The notes under the pieces were generated by a model. That model saw nothing but the letters and a program-made list of their open reading frames with translations, had not been told where the DNA came from and ran no database searches. The position numbers and the translations under genes are program-made. DNA of 19,986 nucleotides from Anaerolineae bacterium CG2_30_64_16 (GTDB lineage: Bacteria > Chloroflexota > Anaerolineae > CG2-30-64-16), in NCBI GenBank assembly GCA_001871755.1, contig MNXL01000064.1:1-19986 (forward strand), read 5' to 3'. Position 1 is the first letter of the stretch. Each line of letters starts with the position of its first letter. Below are positions 1-7,627 of this stretch, piece by piece.

Positions 1-25
1 CCCCGAAGAATTGAGAAGATACGTT
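1..25 (+). repeat. Dispersed repeat copy (ATTGAGA family), copy 1
   Basis: The first 25 bases carry a core CCCC-N5-ATTGAGAAGATACGTT. Related copies are at 13658-13682 (+), 16745-16766 (+) and, perfectly inverted over 22 bp, at 19921-19942 (-). All copies are intergenic. The role is unknown. Confidence 0.7.
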
Positions 26-50
26 GGTAGATTGGTCGGTCACCAACTTG

Positions 51-104
51 CCAACTTACCACGGTACCAACTTCCTAATTTCCCAATTTACCAATTTACT
101 CCAC
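51..104. repeat. Degenerate 8-bp tandem array 3' of dnaN
   Basis: About seven octamers of the form CCAAYTTN (CCAACTTG, CCAACTTA, CCACGGTA, CCAACTTC, CTAATTTC, CCAATTTA twice) run up to the dnaN stop codon. The same unit, in the opposite orientation (TTGGGAAN), lies on the other side of dnaN at 1316-1419, so the clamp gene sits between two inverted arrays. No coding sequence is visible here. Confidence 0.75.
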
Positions 105-105
105 C

Positions 106-1299
106 CTAGCGGTTTAGTTGCATCGGCATGATGACGTGGGTGAACTCCTCCGGCCCTGTGCCCACGGGCCGAAACACGCCGGGCCGGTCCGAGCGGGACG
201 TCTCCAGCACAACCTGGGGCGTGTCGATCACCGAAAGGACGTCGATCAAGTAGCGGGCGTTGAACGCAATCTCCAACGCGTCCCCCTCCACCAGCGCGTC
301 GATCTCGCTAACGTTGTCACCAGCCTCCGCCGAAGTGGCCTTGAGCGTGAGCAGGCCGGGCACTGTGTCGCTGCCGGGTGTGATCTGCAACATAACCCGG
401 TCGGAGGCGTCGCGAGCGAACAGCGAGGCGACCTTGAGCGAGCGCAGGAACGCCGCTGTGTCCAGGACGGAGCGGGTGGTGAAGCCCTTCGGAATGATGG
501 CGTTGAAGTCAGGGAACTTGGCGTCGATCAGTTGCGACACCAGGTCCACCTGGTGGAACGCGCCGCGCTCGTCCTCGCCCTTGCCGGCCAGGCGGAAGAG
601 GATCTGGTTGCGGGCCACAGCCACCGCCAGTTCAACGGGCTTGTCCGGGTCGGTCTCCCCGCTGATCCGGCTGACCTCGGCCAGAGAGCGGGCGGGCACG
701 ATGATGGCTACCGCTTGGAGATCCTCGGGCGCCGCGGCCGTCAGCAGGGTGCGGCGCACCGACAGGCGGTAGCCATCAGTGGCGGCCAGGGTCAGGCGTT
801 CGCCTTCGAACCGGGTGAGCACGCCGGTGAGGGAGGGCCGGCTGGTGTCCTTGGCGTCGGCCGCGGCGAAAACGACCTGGTCGATGATCTTGCGCAGAGT
901 CGCGGCCGGCAGCCCCAACGCCTCCTCGCCGTCCGCGGTGGGGATGAGCGGGAACTCGCTGGCGTCGATGCCCTTGATGTTGGACTCGAATCGTGCGCAC
1001 TTGAGGTTCATGCTCATCGTGCGCACCACCATCTCCAGGTCGATCCGCTCCGGTGGCACGGAGTTGATCCAGTCGGTCAGCAAGCGCGCCGGCAGTGTGA
1101 TGGCGCCATCGTCTTCGACCTGCGCGCCCAGCCAGCAACTGACGCCGATTTCGAGATTGGTGGCGGCCAGTTTCAGCCGGTTTTCATCGGTGCTGAGCAG
1201 GATGTTGCCGAGCACGGGCAACGTGCTGCGCGACGAGACGGCCCGACCGACGATGGACAGGCCCTTGGAGAGGTTTTCTTGCAGAATGGACAGGCGCAC
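106..1299 (-). CDS. dnaN: DNA polymerase III subunit beta (sliding clamp)
   Basis: The product is the ring-shaped processivity clamp that tethers DNA polymerase III to DNA in the cytoplasm. The 397-residue protein matches the family over its length: an N-terminal segment with SRSTLPVLGNILL, a middle domain with LAATDGYRLSVRR, and the characteristic C-terminus ending VIMPMQLNR. It is somewhat longer than the E. coli clamp (366 residues), with extra residues in the third domain around 310-345. The start is a GTG at 1297-1299, chosen because a full AGGAGG (complement of 1307-1312) lies 7 bases upstream. dnaA and recF, frequent partners, are not next to it; the upstream same-strand gene is a radical SAM enzyme more than 200 bp away. 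Short-period tandem arrays flank both ends, one touching the ribosome binding site region. Identification is secure. Confidence 0.97.
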   Translation of the reverse strand: MRLSILQENLSKGLSIVGRAVSSRSTLPVLGNILLSTDENRLKLAATNLEIGVSCWLGAQVEDDGAITLPARLLTDWINSVPPERIDLEMVVRTMSMNLKCARFESNIKGIDASEFPLIPTADGEEALGLPAATLRKIIDQVVFAAADAKDTSRPSLTGVLTRFEGERLTLAATDGYRLSVRRTLLTAAAPEDLQAVAIIVPARSLAEVSRISGETDPDKPVELAVAVARNQILFRLAGKGEDERGAFHQVDLVSQLIDAKFPDFNAIIPKGFTTRSVLDTAAFLRSLKVASLFARDASDRVMLQITPGSDTVPGLLTLKATSAEAGDNVSEIDALVEGDALEIAFNARYLIDVLSVIDTPQVVLETSRSDRPGVFRPVGTGPEEFTHVIMPMQLNR

Positions 1300-1315
1300 G
1301 GCGGAACCTCCTGGG

Positions 1316-1419
1316 TTGGGAACTTGGGAACTTGGTAAGTCGAGAAGTTGGGAAATTGGGAAATTGGGAAGTTGGGAACTTGGGAAGTTGGGAACTTGGG
1401 AAATTGGGAACTTGGTGAC
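1316..1419. repeat. Thirteen-copy 8-bp tandem array upstream of dnaN
   Basis: Thirteen consecutive octamers with consensus TTGGGAAN fill this stretch. The last position varies among A, C and G, and only the third, fourth and thirteenth units diverge elsewhere. Read in the dnaN direction the unit is NTTCCCAA, almost free of G, and the array ends about 3 bases before the dnaN Shine-Dalgarno sequence. It therefore forms most of the dnaN 5' untranslated region. Confidence 0.9.
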
Positions 1420-1421
1420 CG

Positions 1422-1496
1422 ACCAATCTACTAATCTACCAATCTACCAACCCCCAATCTACCAATCTACCAACCCCCAATCTACCAATGTACCAG
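1422..1496. repeat. Second tandem array (AATCTACC units) upstream of dnaN
   Basis: This array directly follows the TTGGGAAN array and is built of ACCAATCT-type octamers in the opposite orientation, with two larger direct repeats (octamer, octamer, then CCAACCC, about 23 bp each). The same unit forms the array before the rluA-rlmI fusion at 11723-11810. The space between dnaN and the radical SAM stop codon is otherwise empty. Confidence 0.85.
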
Positions 1497-1510
1497 CCGC
1501 CAGTATACCA

Positions 1511-2581
1511 TCAACCAGAGCAAAACTCAAACCGACCGGCGTTAAGCTGGCACGCCGCGTCATGCTCCTGCATCCAGCCGTTTGCCAGGCCGGCCGCGGC
1601 GAAGGCATCCAGCGCGGCGGCATATTCCTCGGCCGTGATCTTGCGGCCCAGGACCGGGTCGTCCAGGACTTTGTAGGCCGGGAAGTACTGGTCCATCAGG
1701 CTGACGTGGACGCGGGGGGACAACGCTTGTGCGATCCAGTGAAGCACCTCGGCCGTGCCGGCCAGCCCAGCGGGCAGCACCAGGTGGCGGATGATCATCC
1801 CGCGGCGGGCGATGCCGTCAGTGTCCAAAATCAGCGCATCCCCCACCTGGCGGTGAATCTCTCGCAGCGTGGCCTGGTTGGCCGCCACGTAGTCCGGGAA
1901 GCCGGAGATGCGCCGGGCCACGATATCGTCCGCGTACTTGGCGTCCGGCAGCCAGATGTCCACGAGCCCCTCCAGCAGGCGCAGGGTGGGGACCGTCTCG
2001 TAGCCGCTGGTGTTGTAGACCAGCGGGATGCGCAGGCCCTGGGCTGCCGCGGCGTCCACCGCGGCCAGGATTTGTGGCACGAAGTGGGTGGGGGTCACGA
2101 AGTTGATGTTGTGGCAGCCGCGGGCTTGCAGTTCCAGCATCATCTCGGCGAAACGGTCCACGGTCACCCGGTTGCCGTAGCCGAATTGGCTGATGGGGTA
2201 GTTCTGACAGAAGCGGCATTGGCCCGTGCAGCCGGAGAAGAAGATCGTGCCGGAGCCCCGCGTCCCGCTGATCGGTGGCTCTTCCCATGGATGGACGTTC
2301 CACGATGCGATCACCGGGTCCGCGGCGCCGCGGCACACGCCCCGGCCGCCGTTCAGCCGGTCCACCCCGCAGCCGCGCGGGCAGAGCTCGCAGCGCGCCA
2401 GCGCGGCCCCCGCGCCCCGCGCCCGCTCGGCCAGCTCGCCGCTGCGGTGGAGGCGGAGGTAGCCAGGCTCCCAGGGCGGGTCGGATACCGGGTGCTGGAA
2501 GCTAGAAGCTGGAAGCTGGAAGCTAAAAGCTGGATGGGTGATCCGCCGGCTGGTTTGCCTGCGGGATGGCAACTGTCTCAC
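1511..2581 (-). CDS. Radical SAM protein, PflX / pyruvate-formate-lyase-activase-like
   Basis: This is a radical S-adenosylmethionine enzyme of the family known as PflX (COG1313), homologous to glycyl-radical activating enzymes; the substrate is unknown. The cluster-binding motif C-x3-C-x2-C is at residues 118-125 (CTGQCRFC). An N-terminal cysteine set (C64, C67, C71, C83, in a CxLCPRxCGV context) is also typical of this family. Later family motifs such as NTSGYE and LPDAKY are present. The start is uncertain. The only clear initiator is a GTG at 2579-2581 with a weak GAGAGAG upstream, and residues about 16-30 are then encoded by a heptamer tandem array (2494-2535). Family similarity by eye begins near residue 38 (EPGYLRLHRSGEL), so the first 35 residues may not be native. 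No glycyl-radical enzyme is adjacent. Confidence 0.88.
   Translation of the reverse strand: MRQLPSRRQTSRRITHPAFSFQLPASSFQHPVSDPPWEPGYLRLHRSGELAERARGAGAALARCELCPRGCGVDRLNGGRGVCRGAADPVIASWNVHPWEEPPISGTRGSGTIFFSGCTGQCRFCQNYPISQFGYGNRVTVDRFAEMMLELQARGCHNINFVTPTHFVPQILAAVDAAAAQGLRIPLVYNTSGYETVPTLRLLEGLVDIWLPDAKYADDIVARRISGFPDYVAANQATLREIHRQVGDALILDTDGIARRGMIIRHLVLPAGLAGTAEVLHWIAQALSPRVHVSLMDQYFPAYKVLDDPVLGRKITAEEYAAALDAFAAAGLANGWMQEHDAACQLNAGRFEFCSG
2494..2535. repeat. Six-copy 7-bp tandem array in the radical SAM N-terminal region
   Basis: Six heptamers with consensus GCTGGAA (GCTGGAA, GCTAGAA, GCTGGAA, GCTGGAA, GCTAAAA, GCTGGAT) occur head to tail. On the minus strand they translate as a low-complexity stretch containing SFQLPAS and SFQ, at the extreme 5' end of the radical SAM reading frame. 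Confidence 0.85.
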
Positions 2582-2600
2582 GCTCTCTCTCGGTCTACCA

Positions 2601-2648
2601 ATTCGCTGACTCGCTGATTCGCTGATTCGCTCATTCGCTCACTCACCC
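2601..2648. repeat. Six-copy 8-bp tandem array between degV-like and radical SAM genes
   Basis: Six octamers with consensus ATTCGCTG or ATTCGCTC (the second and sixth begin ACTC) fill most of the short space between the two minus-strand genes. The array overlaps the stop codon of the DegV-family gene (2639-2641) and its last codons. In transcript direction the unit is GCGAATCA-like and lies just upstream of the radical SAM start. Confidence 0.85.
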
Positions 2649-3511
2649 ACGCGGGTCACGCTGGCCGGGCAGACCGCCATCGCCAGGCAGCCAGGGCCGA
2701 CGTGCGCCGCGACGACCGGGCCGATCTGCGCCTGGTAGAGCTGTTCGCAGGTCGCGCGTTCGGCGAGGACCCGGCGCATGGCCGCGCTGTCCTCCGGCGC
2801 GGCCGCGTCGAACACCAGCGCGTGGATCGGCTCGCTGTCCGGCATCGCGGCCAGGCTCTCGTCCAACATGGTGGCCAGGGCCTTTTTCTTCCCCCGCGCC
2901 TTGCTCCACAGCTCGATCGCGCCCGCGTTGAGCCAGAGCACCGGCTTGATCCCCAGCAGGCTGCCCAGTAACGCCTGGCTGCCCTTCATCCGGCCACCGC
3001 GATGCAGGTATTCCAACGTGTCCACGGTGAACATCACCCGCATCGCCTGCCCCATGCAGCGGGCCACGTCCGCCACCTGGGCCGCGGACGCGCCCTCTTG
3101 CGCCAGCCTGCCGACGGTGAGCAAGGTGAGCGCCAACGCGCCGGAGACCCCCTGCGAGTCCACGATGTGGATACGATCGCGAGCCGGGTGCTCGGCCGCG
3201 ACGCTCTGTGCCACCTCGACCGTGACGCTGGTGCCGCGTGACATGAACACCCCCACCACCTGGTCGGCCGGATTGGCGGTCAGCTCGTCGAGCGCGGCCT
3301 GCATCGCGCCGGGCGTGACCGCGGCGGTGGTCGGCCAACTGCTGCTTTTGTCCTGCAACATCTCGAACAGCATCTCCGTTGTGATGTCCAACCGCTCGTG
3401 GTACTCGCGCTGGTTGATGATCAACCCCAGCGGCAGGACGTGCAGATTCAACTCGCTAACGACGGCCGGGTCGAGATAATGGCTCGAATCGGTCAGGATA
3501 TGAACGGTCAT
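2639..3511 (-). CDS. DegV family (fatty-acid-binding) protein
   Basis: DegV proteins bind a single fatty-acid chain; some (FakB) present it to a fatty acid kinase. The 290-residue length is normal for the family. Diagnostic segments are ILTDSSHYLD at residues 5-14, a TTAAVTPGAM loop near 60-69 in place of the usual TSQPSP-like loop, FTVDTLEYLHRGGRM in the middle, and IGPVVAAHVGPG near the C-terminus. The ATG start at 3509-3511 is preceded by AGGAGGG (complement of 3517-3523) at 5 bases. No FakA kinase is in the window, so a lipid-activation role is only a family-level guess. The gene lies between a GNAT acetyltransferase and a radical SAM gene on the same strand, with a 57 bp gap to the latter that is almost all tandem repeat. 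Confidence 0.93.
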   Translation of the reverse strand: MTVHILTDSSHYLDPAVVSELNLHVLPLGLIINQREYHERLDITTEMLFEMLQDKSSSWPTTAAVTPGAMQAALDELTANPADQVVGVFMSRGTSVTVEVAQSVAAEHPARDRIHIVDSQGVSGALALTLLTVGRLAQEGASAAQVADVARCMGQAMRVMFTVDTLEYLHRGGRMKGSQALLGSLLGIKPVLWLNAGAIELWSKARGKKKALATMLDESLAAMPDSEPIHALVFDAAAPEDSAAMRRVLAERATCEQLYQAQIGPVVAAHVGPGCLAMAVCPASVTRVGE

Positions 3512-3531
3512 GAGAACCCTCCTGGACAGAT

Positions 3532-3563
3532 CACCCGTTTCGTTCGGGTGTGACGCTATTGTA
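3532..3563 (-). promoter_or_regulatory. Possible -10 element and hairpin ahead of the DegV-family gene
   Basis: On the minus strand TACAAT (complement of 3558-3563) is a good -10 hexamer, without a clear -35. Just downstream, CACCCG and CGGGTG (3532-3537 and 3545-3550) can form a small stem in the leader. This is a weak prediction. Confidence 0.3.
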
Positions 3564-3613
3564 ACATCGGAGGTCGGAAGTGGGAAGAAGCCTGAGGCTG
3601 ACCCCCGCCGAGG

Positions 3614-4063
3614 CTATGCCTCCGGCCGCGTGCGCTTGCTCACGTAGACGATGTCGTGGCGGCGGTAGCCCAGCCGATCGAACAGCGCCTGGGAGTCGTG
3701 GTTGTAACCTTCGATCAGCGCGGCCCACACCTCCAGGTCGAGCTCCTCGGTGAACCAGCGTTCGGCTTCGGCGATCAGCGCCCGGGCCAGGCCACGGCGG
3801 CGATAGGCCGGATCCACGGCCAGCCGGTTGATCCATCCCTTGCGGCCATCGTGGGTCAGCACGATCACGGCCACCAGCGTGGGACCGACGCGCAGGCCCA
3901 CGATCCGCTGGCGCCCGCTGGCCATCTGCTGCGCGAATGCGGCCGGGCCATCCCGCCCTTCCGGCCGGACCGATAGGCCGGCGCGTTGCCACAACGCCAG
4001 GATCTCATCGTAGTCCCCGGTGGTCAGATCACAGAGGGGGCTGATCGGTTCTTGGGTTGACAT
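3614..4063 (-). CDS. GNAT family N-acetyltransferase
   Basis: This is an acetyl-CoA-dependent acyltransferase of the GNAT fold, with unknown acceptor (small molecule or protein N-terminus). In the 149-residue protein the acetyl-CoA pyrophosphate-binding motif A is clear: INRLAVDPAYRRRGLARALI at about residues 78-97, with RRRGLA standing for the R/Q-x-x-G-x-G/A signature. A motif-B-like end follows (ALFDRLGYRRHD), common in single-domain GNAT proteins. The ATG start at 4061-4063 has AAAGGA only 2 to 3 bases upstream, a tight spacing, but no better start is present. It is divergent from the htrA-like gene and 102 bp ahead of the DegV-family gene, possibly co-transcribed with it. Confidence 0.88.
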   Translation of the reverse strand: MSTQEPISPLCDLTTGDYDEILALWQRAGLSVRPEGRDGPAAFAQQMASGRQRIVGLRVGPTLVAVIVLTHDGRKGWINRLAVDPAYRRRGLARALIAEAERWFTEELDLEVWAALIEGYNHDSQALFDRLGYRRHDIVYVSKRTRPEA

Positions 4064-4488
4064 AGTCCTTTCGCCTCGTTGAGTCAGGAAAACGTAGGGT
4101 GTGCGTAGGGTAAACGCAAGATGCGTGTAGCCTCAAAATGGGGCGCGCGTCCAGCGTCAGCGCGCTTTCTATGTTATAATAGCTTTCGAGAGATTCAAGA
4201 GCTTTCTCTCCTTCTCCTCCTTTTTTGAGCGCCAGGGCAAGGGCAACCCTGGCGCTCAACGCGTCCAGGATACGCAGTATACGTCATTTGTTCCGCTCCG
4301 CCAACCTCACATCTGACCACCACGAGGGTATCCCCACCTACCGCCAGGATAGCGAGCTAGCCTCAGGGAGCGGGAAAGTTGGGCGCTATACTTCTCCCCA
4401 TAAACCTGCTATAATGTCAGCGTCGTTCGCTCGCAGACCGCTGTGGTTCCCCCGCCAGCCGGTCAACGCTACCTTTTGGAGGTGTCTC
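4064..4488. promoter_or_regulatory. Divergent regulatory region between GNAT and htrA-like genes
   Basis: This 425 bp stretch has no convincing gene. It contains a TATAAT at 4175-4180 within CTATGTTATAATAG. That sequence is nearly palindromic and can read as a -10 on either strand, so it may serve both divergent genes. A perfect 13-bp inverted repeat lies at 4225-4237 / 4247-4259. The motif ATACGCAGTATACGTCAT is at 4270-4287, and a second TATAAT is at 4410-4415, about 75 bp before the htrA-like start. No -35 hexamer is convincing for either. Confidence 0.45.
4225..4259 (+). repeat. Perfect 13-bp inverted repeat in the htrA-like leader
   Basis: TTGAGCGCCAGGG (4225-4237) and its exact reverse complement (4247-4259) are separated by 9 bases. 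A run of six T precedes rather than follows the stem on the plus strand, so it is not a standard plus-strand terminator. It could act as a leader hairpin or be a dispersed palindrome. Confidence 0.7.
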
Positions 4489-6162
4489 GTGAAACGTTCT
4501 CCGTTCTTGATCCTGTCCCTGTTAATCGTCCTGACCCTGGCGATCTTGCCGGCTTCCTTGGCCGCGCAAACCGCTCCACCCAGCGCGGCGACGCCTCACG
4601 TCGTCGTGCCCGCGCAGGCGGCCGAATCGCCCGTGACCGCCACGCCTGCGCCCCCGCCGCCGCAGATGCCCCAACCCGATGCGCTGGCGCTGTTCGGCGG
4701 CATGCAATCTGCGCTTCAGGAGATCTACCAGCAGGTGAATCCGTCGGTGGTCCACATCTGGGAGCGCAAGAAGCTGGCGGAACTGTTCGCCTGGGACTCG
4801 GAGCCCGACCCGGCCGCGGCGACCCGGCCGATGACGTGGCGCAACGGGTTGGGCTCCGGGTTTGTGTGGGACGATCAGGGCCACATCGTGACCAACAACC
4901 ACGTGATCGAGGGGGCGGACCGCCTCTTCGTCACCTTCTCCAGCGGGTTGATCGCGGAAGCGACCGTGGTGGGCCAGGACAAGCGCAGTGACCTGGCGGT
5001 GCTGCACGTGGACGTGCCGGCCGGGCAGTTGCACCCGGTGACGATCGCGGATTCGACCGCGGTGCAGGTGGGCCAGTTCGTGGTCGCCATCGGCAACCCG
5101 TGGGACTACGCCGGCACGATGACTTTCGGCATCGTGAGCGCGCTGGCTCGCTCGCTGTCGGTGTGGGATGAGGCGCAGCCGTTCGGGAGTGTGTCCGACA
5201 TCATCCCCGACGTCATCCAGATCGACGCGCCGATCAATCCCGGCAATTCGGGCGGTGTGTTGGTGGACATGGCGGGCCGGGTGATCGGCGTGACCTCCAA
5301 CGGCGCGGGTGGCGTGCGCTGGTCCGTCGGCATCGCGTTCGCCATCCCGTCAGTGATCGTGGCGCGGGTGGCGCCGGCGCTCATCGAGACAGGCGCGTAT
5401 TCGCCGCCGTGGCTCGGCCTGAACACGATGGCGCTCACGCCGGAGCTGGCCGAGGCGATGAAGCTGGCGCCCGAACAGCAGGGCGCGTTGACCCTGGACG
5501 TGACCGCGGACGGCCCCGCCGACCAGGCGGGCGTGCGCGGCAGCAGCCAGCGCGTCACCATCGAAGACGAGGACATGCTGATCGGCGGTGACCTGATCGT
5601 CGCCATCGACGGCGAGCCGATCCTGGTCCCGGAGGCGATCGACACCTACCTGGTGCGGCACACCGACCCCGGCCAGGAGGTCGTCCTGACGGTCCTGCGC
5701 GAAGGCGAGCCGGTCAATGTGCCGGTCGTCGTGGGCGTGCGGCCCGAGGCGCCGGCCGAGACGCCGGCGCCTGCCGGCCCTGCGAAAGAGGGGGTCTGGC
5801 TCGGGGTCAGCGGCGTGAATCTGATCCCCGCGCTGGCCGAGGTCATGGGCTTGCCGGCCGAGCAGCGCGGGGTGCTGGTGCAGACCGTGATCACGGGCAG
5901 CCCGGCCGATGAGGCCGGCGTGCGCGGCGGCTACAAGGCGTACTCGTTGGGCGGGAGCTGGATCATGGTCGGTGGGGACGTGATCGTCGCGCTCGATGAG
6001 GGGCCGGTGGAGACGGTCGCGGACCTGGGCGACCTGCTTGCAGCCATGACGCCAGGCCAGGAGGCCGTGTTGACCCTTTTGCGCGACGCCGCGGCGGTGC
6101 AGGTTGCGGTGACCCTGGTCGCGTGGCCGGGGGTCAACGCGCAGATGGGGGCGGATCGGTAA
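4489..6162 (+). CDS. HtrA/DegP-type serine protease with two PDZ domains
   Basis: This is an exported quality-control protease acting outside the cytoplasmic membrane. The GTG start at 4489-4491 is preferred over the longer open frame because GGAGGT (4478-4483) lies 5 bases upstream and it places a clear signal sequence at the N-terminus (KR, then LILSLLIVLTLAILPASLAA). A Pro/Ala-rich linker (about 28-62) precedes the trypsin-like domain. The triad is H138 (TNNHVIEGA), D168 (KRSDLAVL) and S254 (NPGNSGGVL). PDZ1 covers about residues 305-405 and PDZ2 about 436-550, each with a WLGL/WLGV carboxylate-loop motif and GPADQAGV or GSPADEAGV. The 557-residue length fits a two-PDZ HtrA. A TATAAT lies about 75 bp upstream. 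No two-component or sigma-factor partner is adjacent. Confidence 0.95.
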   Translation: MKRSPFLILSLLIVLTLAILPASLAAQTAPPSAATPHVVVPAQAAESPVTATPAPPPPQMPQPDALALFGGMQSALQEIYQQVNPSVVHIWERKKLAELFAWDSEPDPAAATRPMTWRNGLGSGFVWDDQGHIVTNNHVIEGADRLFVTFSSGLIAEATVVGQDKRSDLAVLHVDVPAGQLHPVTIADSTAVQVGQFVVAIGNPWDYAGTMTFGIVSALARSLSVWDEAQPFGSVSDIIPDVIQIDAPINPGNSGGVLVDMAGRVIGVTSNGAGGVRWSVGIAFAIPSVIVARVAPALIETGAYSPPWLGLNTMALTPELAEAMKLAPEQQGALTLDVTADGPADQAGVRGSSQRVTIEDEDMLIGGDLIVAIDGEPILVPEAIDTYLVRHTDPGQEVVLTVLREGEPVNVPVVVGVRPEAPAETPAPAGPAKEGVWLGVSGVNLIPALAEVMGLPAEQRGVLVQTVITGSPADEAGVRGGYKAYSLGGSWIMVGGDVIVALDEGPVETVADLGDLLAAMTPGQEAVLTLLRDAAAVQVAVTLVAWPGVNAQMGADR

Positions 6163-6174
6163 AAGAAAAACACC

Positions 6175-6204
6175 TTGGAGCGCTCGGGGCCTTTGTGCTA
6201 TACT
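6175..6204 (+). promoter_or_regulatory. Predicted sigma-70-like promoter for the first ATPase gene
   Basis: TTGGAG (6175-6180) and TATACT (6199-6204) are separated by 18 bp, giving an expected transcript start near 6211 and a leader of about 36 bases. This suggests the ATPase/TOPRIM island has its own promoter, separate from the htrA-like gene. Confidence 0.55.
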
Positions 6205-6246
6205 TGCCAGGTAGAATCGTGTTGATGTTGAGAAGAGAGGTGGATC

Positions 6247-7227
6247 ATGCTGACCGAGATCAGGATCGATGGTTTCAAGTCGCTCCAGCGCGTGACTGTG
6301 CCGCTTGGGCTGGTCAACGTGTTCATCGGCGCCAACGGCAGCGGCAAGAGCAATCTACTGGAAGCCCTGGGGTTTCTGAGCGCTGCGGCGGGCGGCGTAT
6401 TGGATGACCAGGCTCTGTTGCGGCGTGGCGTGCGTCTGGGTCCGCGCGCATCTTATCGGTCGGCGTTTCGGAAGCCAGAGGCCCCGGATAAGATCCAGAT
6501 TCGCGCCGTGGCCGATGCGCCGGACCAGGGCAGAGTCGAGCATGCAGTGGCCATCTCATACGGCAACGGTGATTCGTGGACATGCCTCGAAGACCGATTC
6601 CTCTTTGACGAAAAGGGCGAGCGGCGTTATCACGGGGGACGAATTGTCAGCAACCAGGAGAGCATTCTGCGGCTGCGTGAGCGGCCCGGCGAGTATCAGC
6701 GGATGCAAACCCCCGAAGCCGTGCTGTTGACAACGGAGACCCTCGCCGATTACGGCATCTTTGCCCCCACGTCGCCTGTGTTGCGAGGTAATGAGACAGA
6801 CATGGCTCAACGCGAGCCTGTCGGACTGTCTGGAGGGCGACTGGCTGAAGCGGTCAAAGGATTGCTGAAGCCGAGATCGAAGCACTTTGGCAGTCTGAGG
6901 ATGGATGAGTTGCTGGAACTGTTGGACTGGGTCGACCAGATCGCGGTCGTCCCGGCATCCAGGGAACTCGTCTCGGCGAGCGTACCGACGTTAAGCGAGG
7001 TCATCCGCTTTACTGATCGCTGGATGGCAAGGGGGCAAAGCCATCTCTCCGCTTACACGGCGAGTGAAGGCGCGCTCTACGTGCTGTTTGCGCTCGTGCT
7101 GGCACTCCATCCCAAGGCGCCGCGACTCTTCGCCATCGAGAACCTGGACCAGAACATGCATCCCCGGCTGGCGCGCGCGACGGTGCGCCTCTTCTGCGAA
7201 CTGATGCTGAAGGCCCGGCCGGAATGA
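6247..7227 (+). CDS. AAA ATPase (SMC/RecF/OLD-like), first module, interrupted by in-frame TGA
   Basis: This is a P-loop ATPase of the AAA_15/AAA_21 type, the class used as sensor or motor in OLD-like defence systems. Residues 1-35 give the start typical of the class (MLTEIRIDGFKSL, then Walker A GANGSGKS at 28-35). A Walker B-like segment, LFAIENLDQNMHPRLA, lies near 295-310; the second acidic residue usual in an EEPE motif is replaced by N. The frame stops at TGA 7225-7227, just before where the H-loop should be. The same frame then continues with QTLLTTHNP and a normal C-terminus to 7446, so the 326-residue product is about 73 residues short. The ATG start has AGAGAGGTGG upstream. Either the gene is inactivated, the stop is read through, or the base is a sequencing error. 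Confidence 0.85.
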   Translation: MLTEIRIDGFKSLQRVTVPLGLVNVFIGANGSGKSNLLEALGFLSAAAGGVLDDQALLRRGVRLGPRASYRSAFRKPEAPDKIQIRAVADAPDQGRVEHAVAISYGNGDSWTCLEDRFLFDEKGERRYHGGRIVSNQESILRLRERPGEYQRMQTPEAVLLTTETLADYGIFAPTSPVLRGNETDMAQREPVGLSGGRLAEAVKGLLKPRSKHFGSLRMDELLELLDWVDQIAVVPASRELVSASVPTLSEVIRFTDRWMARGQSHLSAYTASEGALYVLFALVLALHPKAPRLFAIENLDQNMHPRLARATVRLFCELMLKARPE

Positions 7228-7446
7228 CAGACGCTTCTCACGACCCACAATCCGCTGGTGCTCGACGGCCTGAACCTGCGCGACGACCGCGCCCGACTTT
7301 TCACGATCGAGCGAGATGCGGAGGACACCACGCGGGTAGACAGGGTGCCGGTATCCGACGAGATGCTCCGAGCCATCGACAGCGGGCTATCGCTGTCCAA
7401 CCTATGGGTGATGGGCCGATTGGGCGGCGTGCCAGACCTGTTTTGA
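7228..7446 (+). pseudogene. C-terminal remainder of the first ATPase, downstream of the in-frame TGA
   Basis: Directly after the TGA and in the same frame, 72 codons encode QTLLTTHNPLVLDG (the H-loop of this ATPase class) and a tail ending NLWVMGRLGGVPDLF. It has no start codon with a ribosome binding site of its own. It completes a 399-codon gene split only by the single stop at codon 327. The intact frame on both sides argues for a recent event. Confidence 0.75.
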
Positions 7447-7459
7447 GGAGCAGCCGCAG

Positions 7460-7627
7460 ATGATTATCGGGACCGTCGTCGAAGGGCCGACTGACCGGCT
7501 TGTGCTGCAAGCTGTGCTCAGCAAGTTGATTCCTGGACAGCATCGTTACTTGCCCCTCCAGCCCACGCCAACGCTCGGCGAAATGGGAAGTGGTTGGAAG
7601 GGCGTGCGCCGCTGGTGTCGGGAGACC
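7460..7627 (+). pseudogene. Truncated DUF4276/TOPRIM-like partner gene of the first module
   Basis: An ATG with GGAG upstream begins 13 bp after the ATPase frame. It encodes MIIGTVVEGPTDRLVLQAV and then GSGWKGVRRWC, the N-terminal part of a small TOPRIM-like protein. The VEGPTD segment carries the acidic residue of the fold and corresponds to VEGPID in the intact gene at 8987. Similarity stops near 7627, where a palindromic intergenic repeat begins. The rest of the open frame is repeat-derived and then runs out of frame into the next gene. The DxD half of the TOPRIM fold is therefore missing and the product should be inactive. Assignment to DUF4276 is from recalled sequence style. Confidence 0.65.

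Noticed and set aside
1316..1496. CRISPR array
   Set aside because: The repeats are 8 bp with no spacers and drift freely; no cas genes are present. They are simple tandem arrays.
118..2617. Long plus-strand open frames over dnaN and the radical SAM gene
   Set aside because: They are antisense to well-identified genes, have Arg/Ala/Gly-rich low-complexity translations and no ribosome binding site, as is usual for the opposite strand of high-GC genes.
4225..4488. Longer N-terminus for the htrA-like protease
   Set aside because: It would bury the signal peptide behind 88 residues; the GTG at 4489 has GGAGGT at ideal spacing.
7225..7227. Selenocysteine codon in the first ATPase
   Set aside because: No convincing hairpin follows the TGA, and a selenocysteine just before the H-loop of a P-loop ATPase has no known rationale; a nonsense mutation is simpler.
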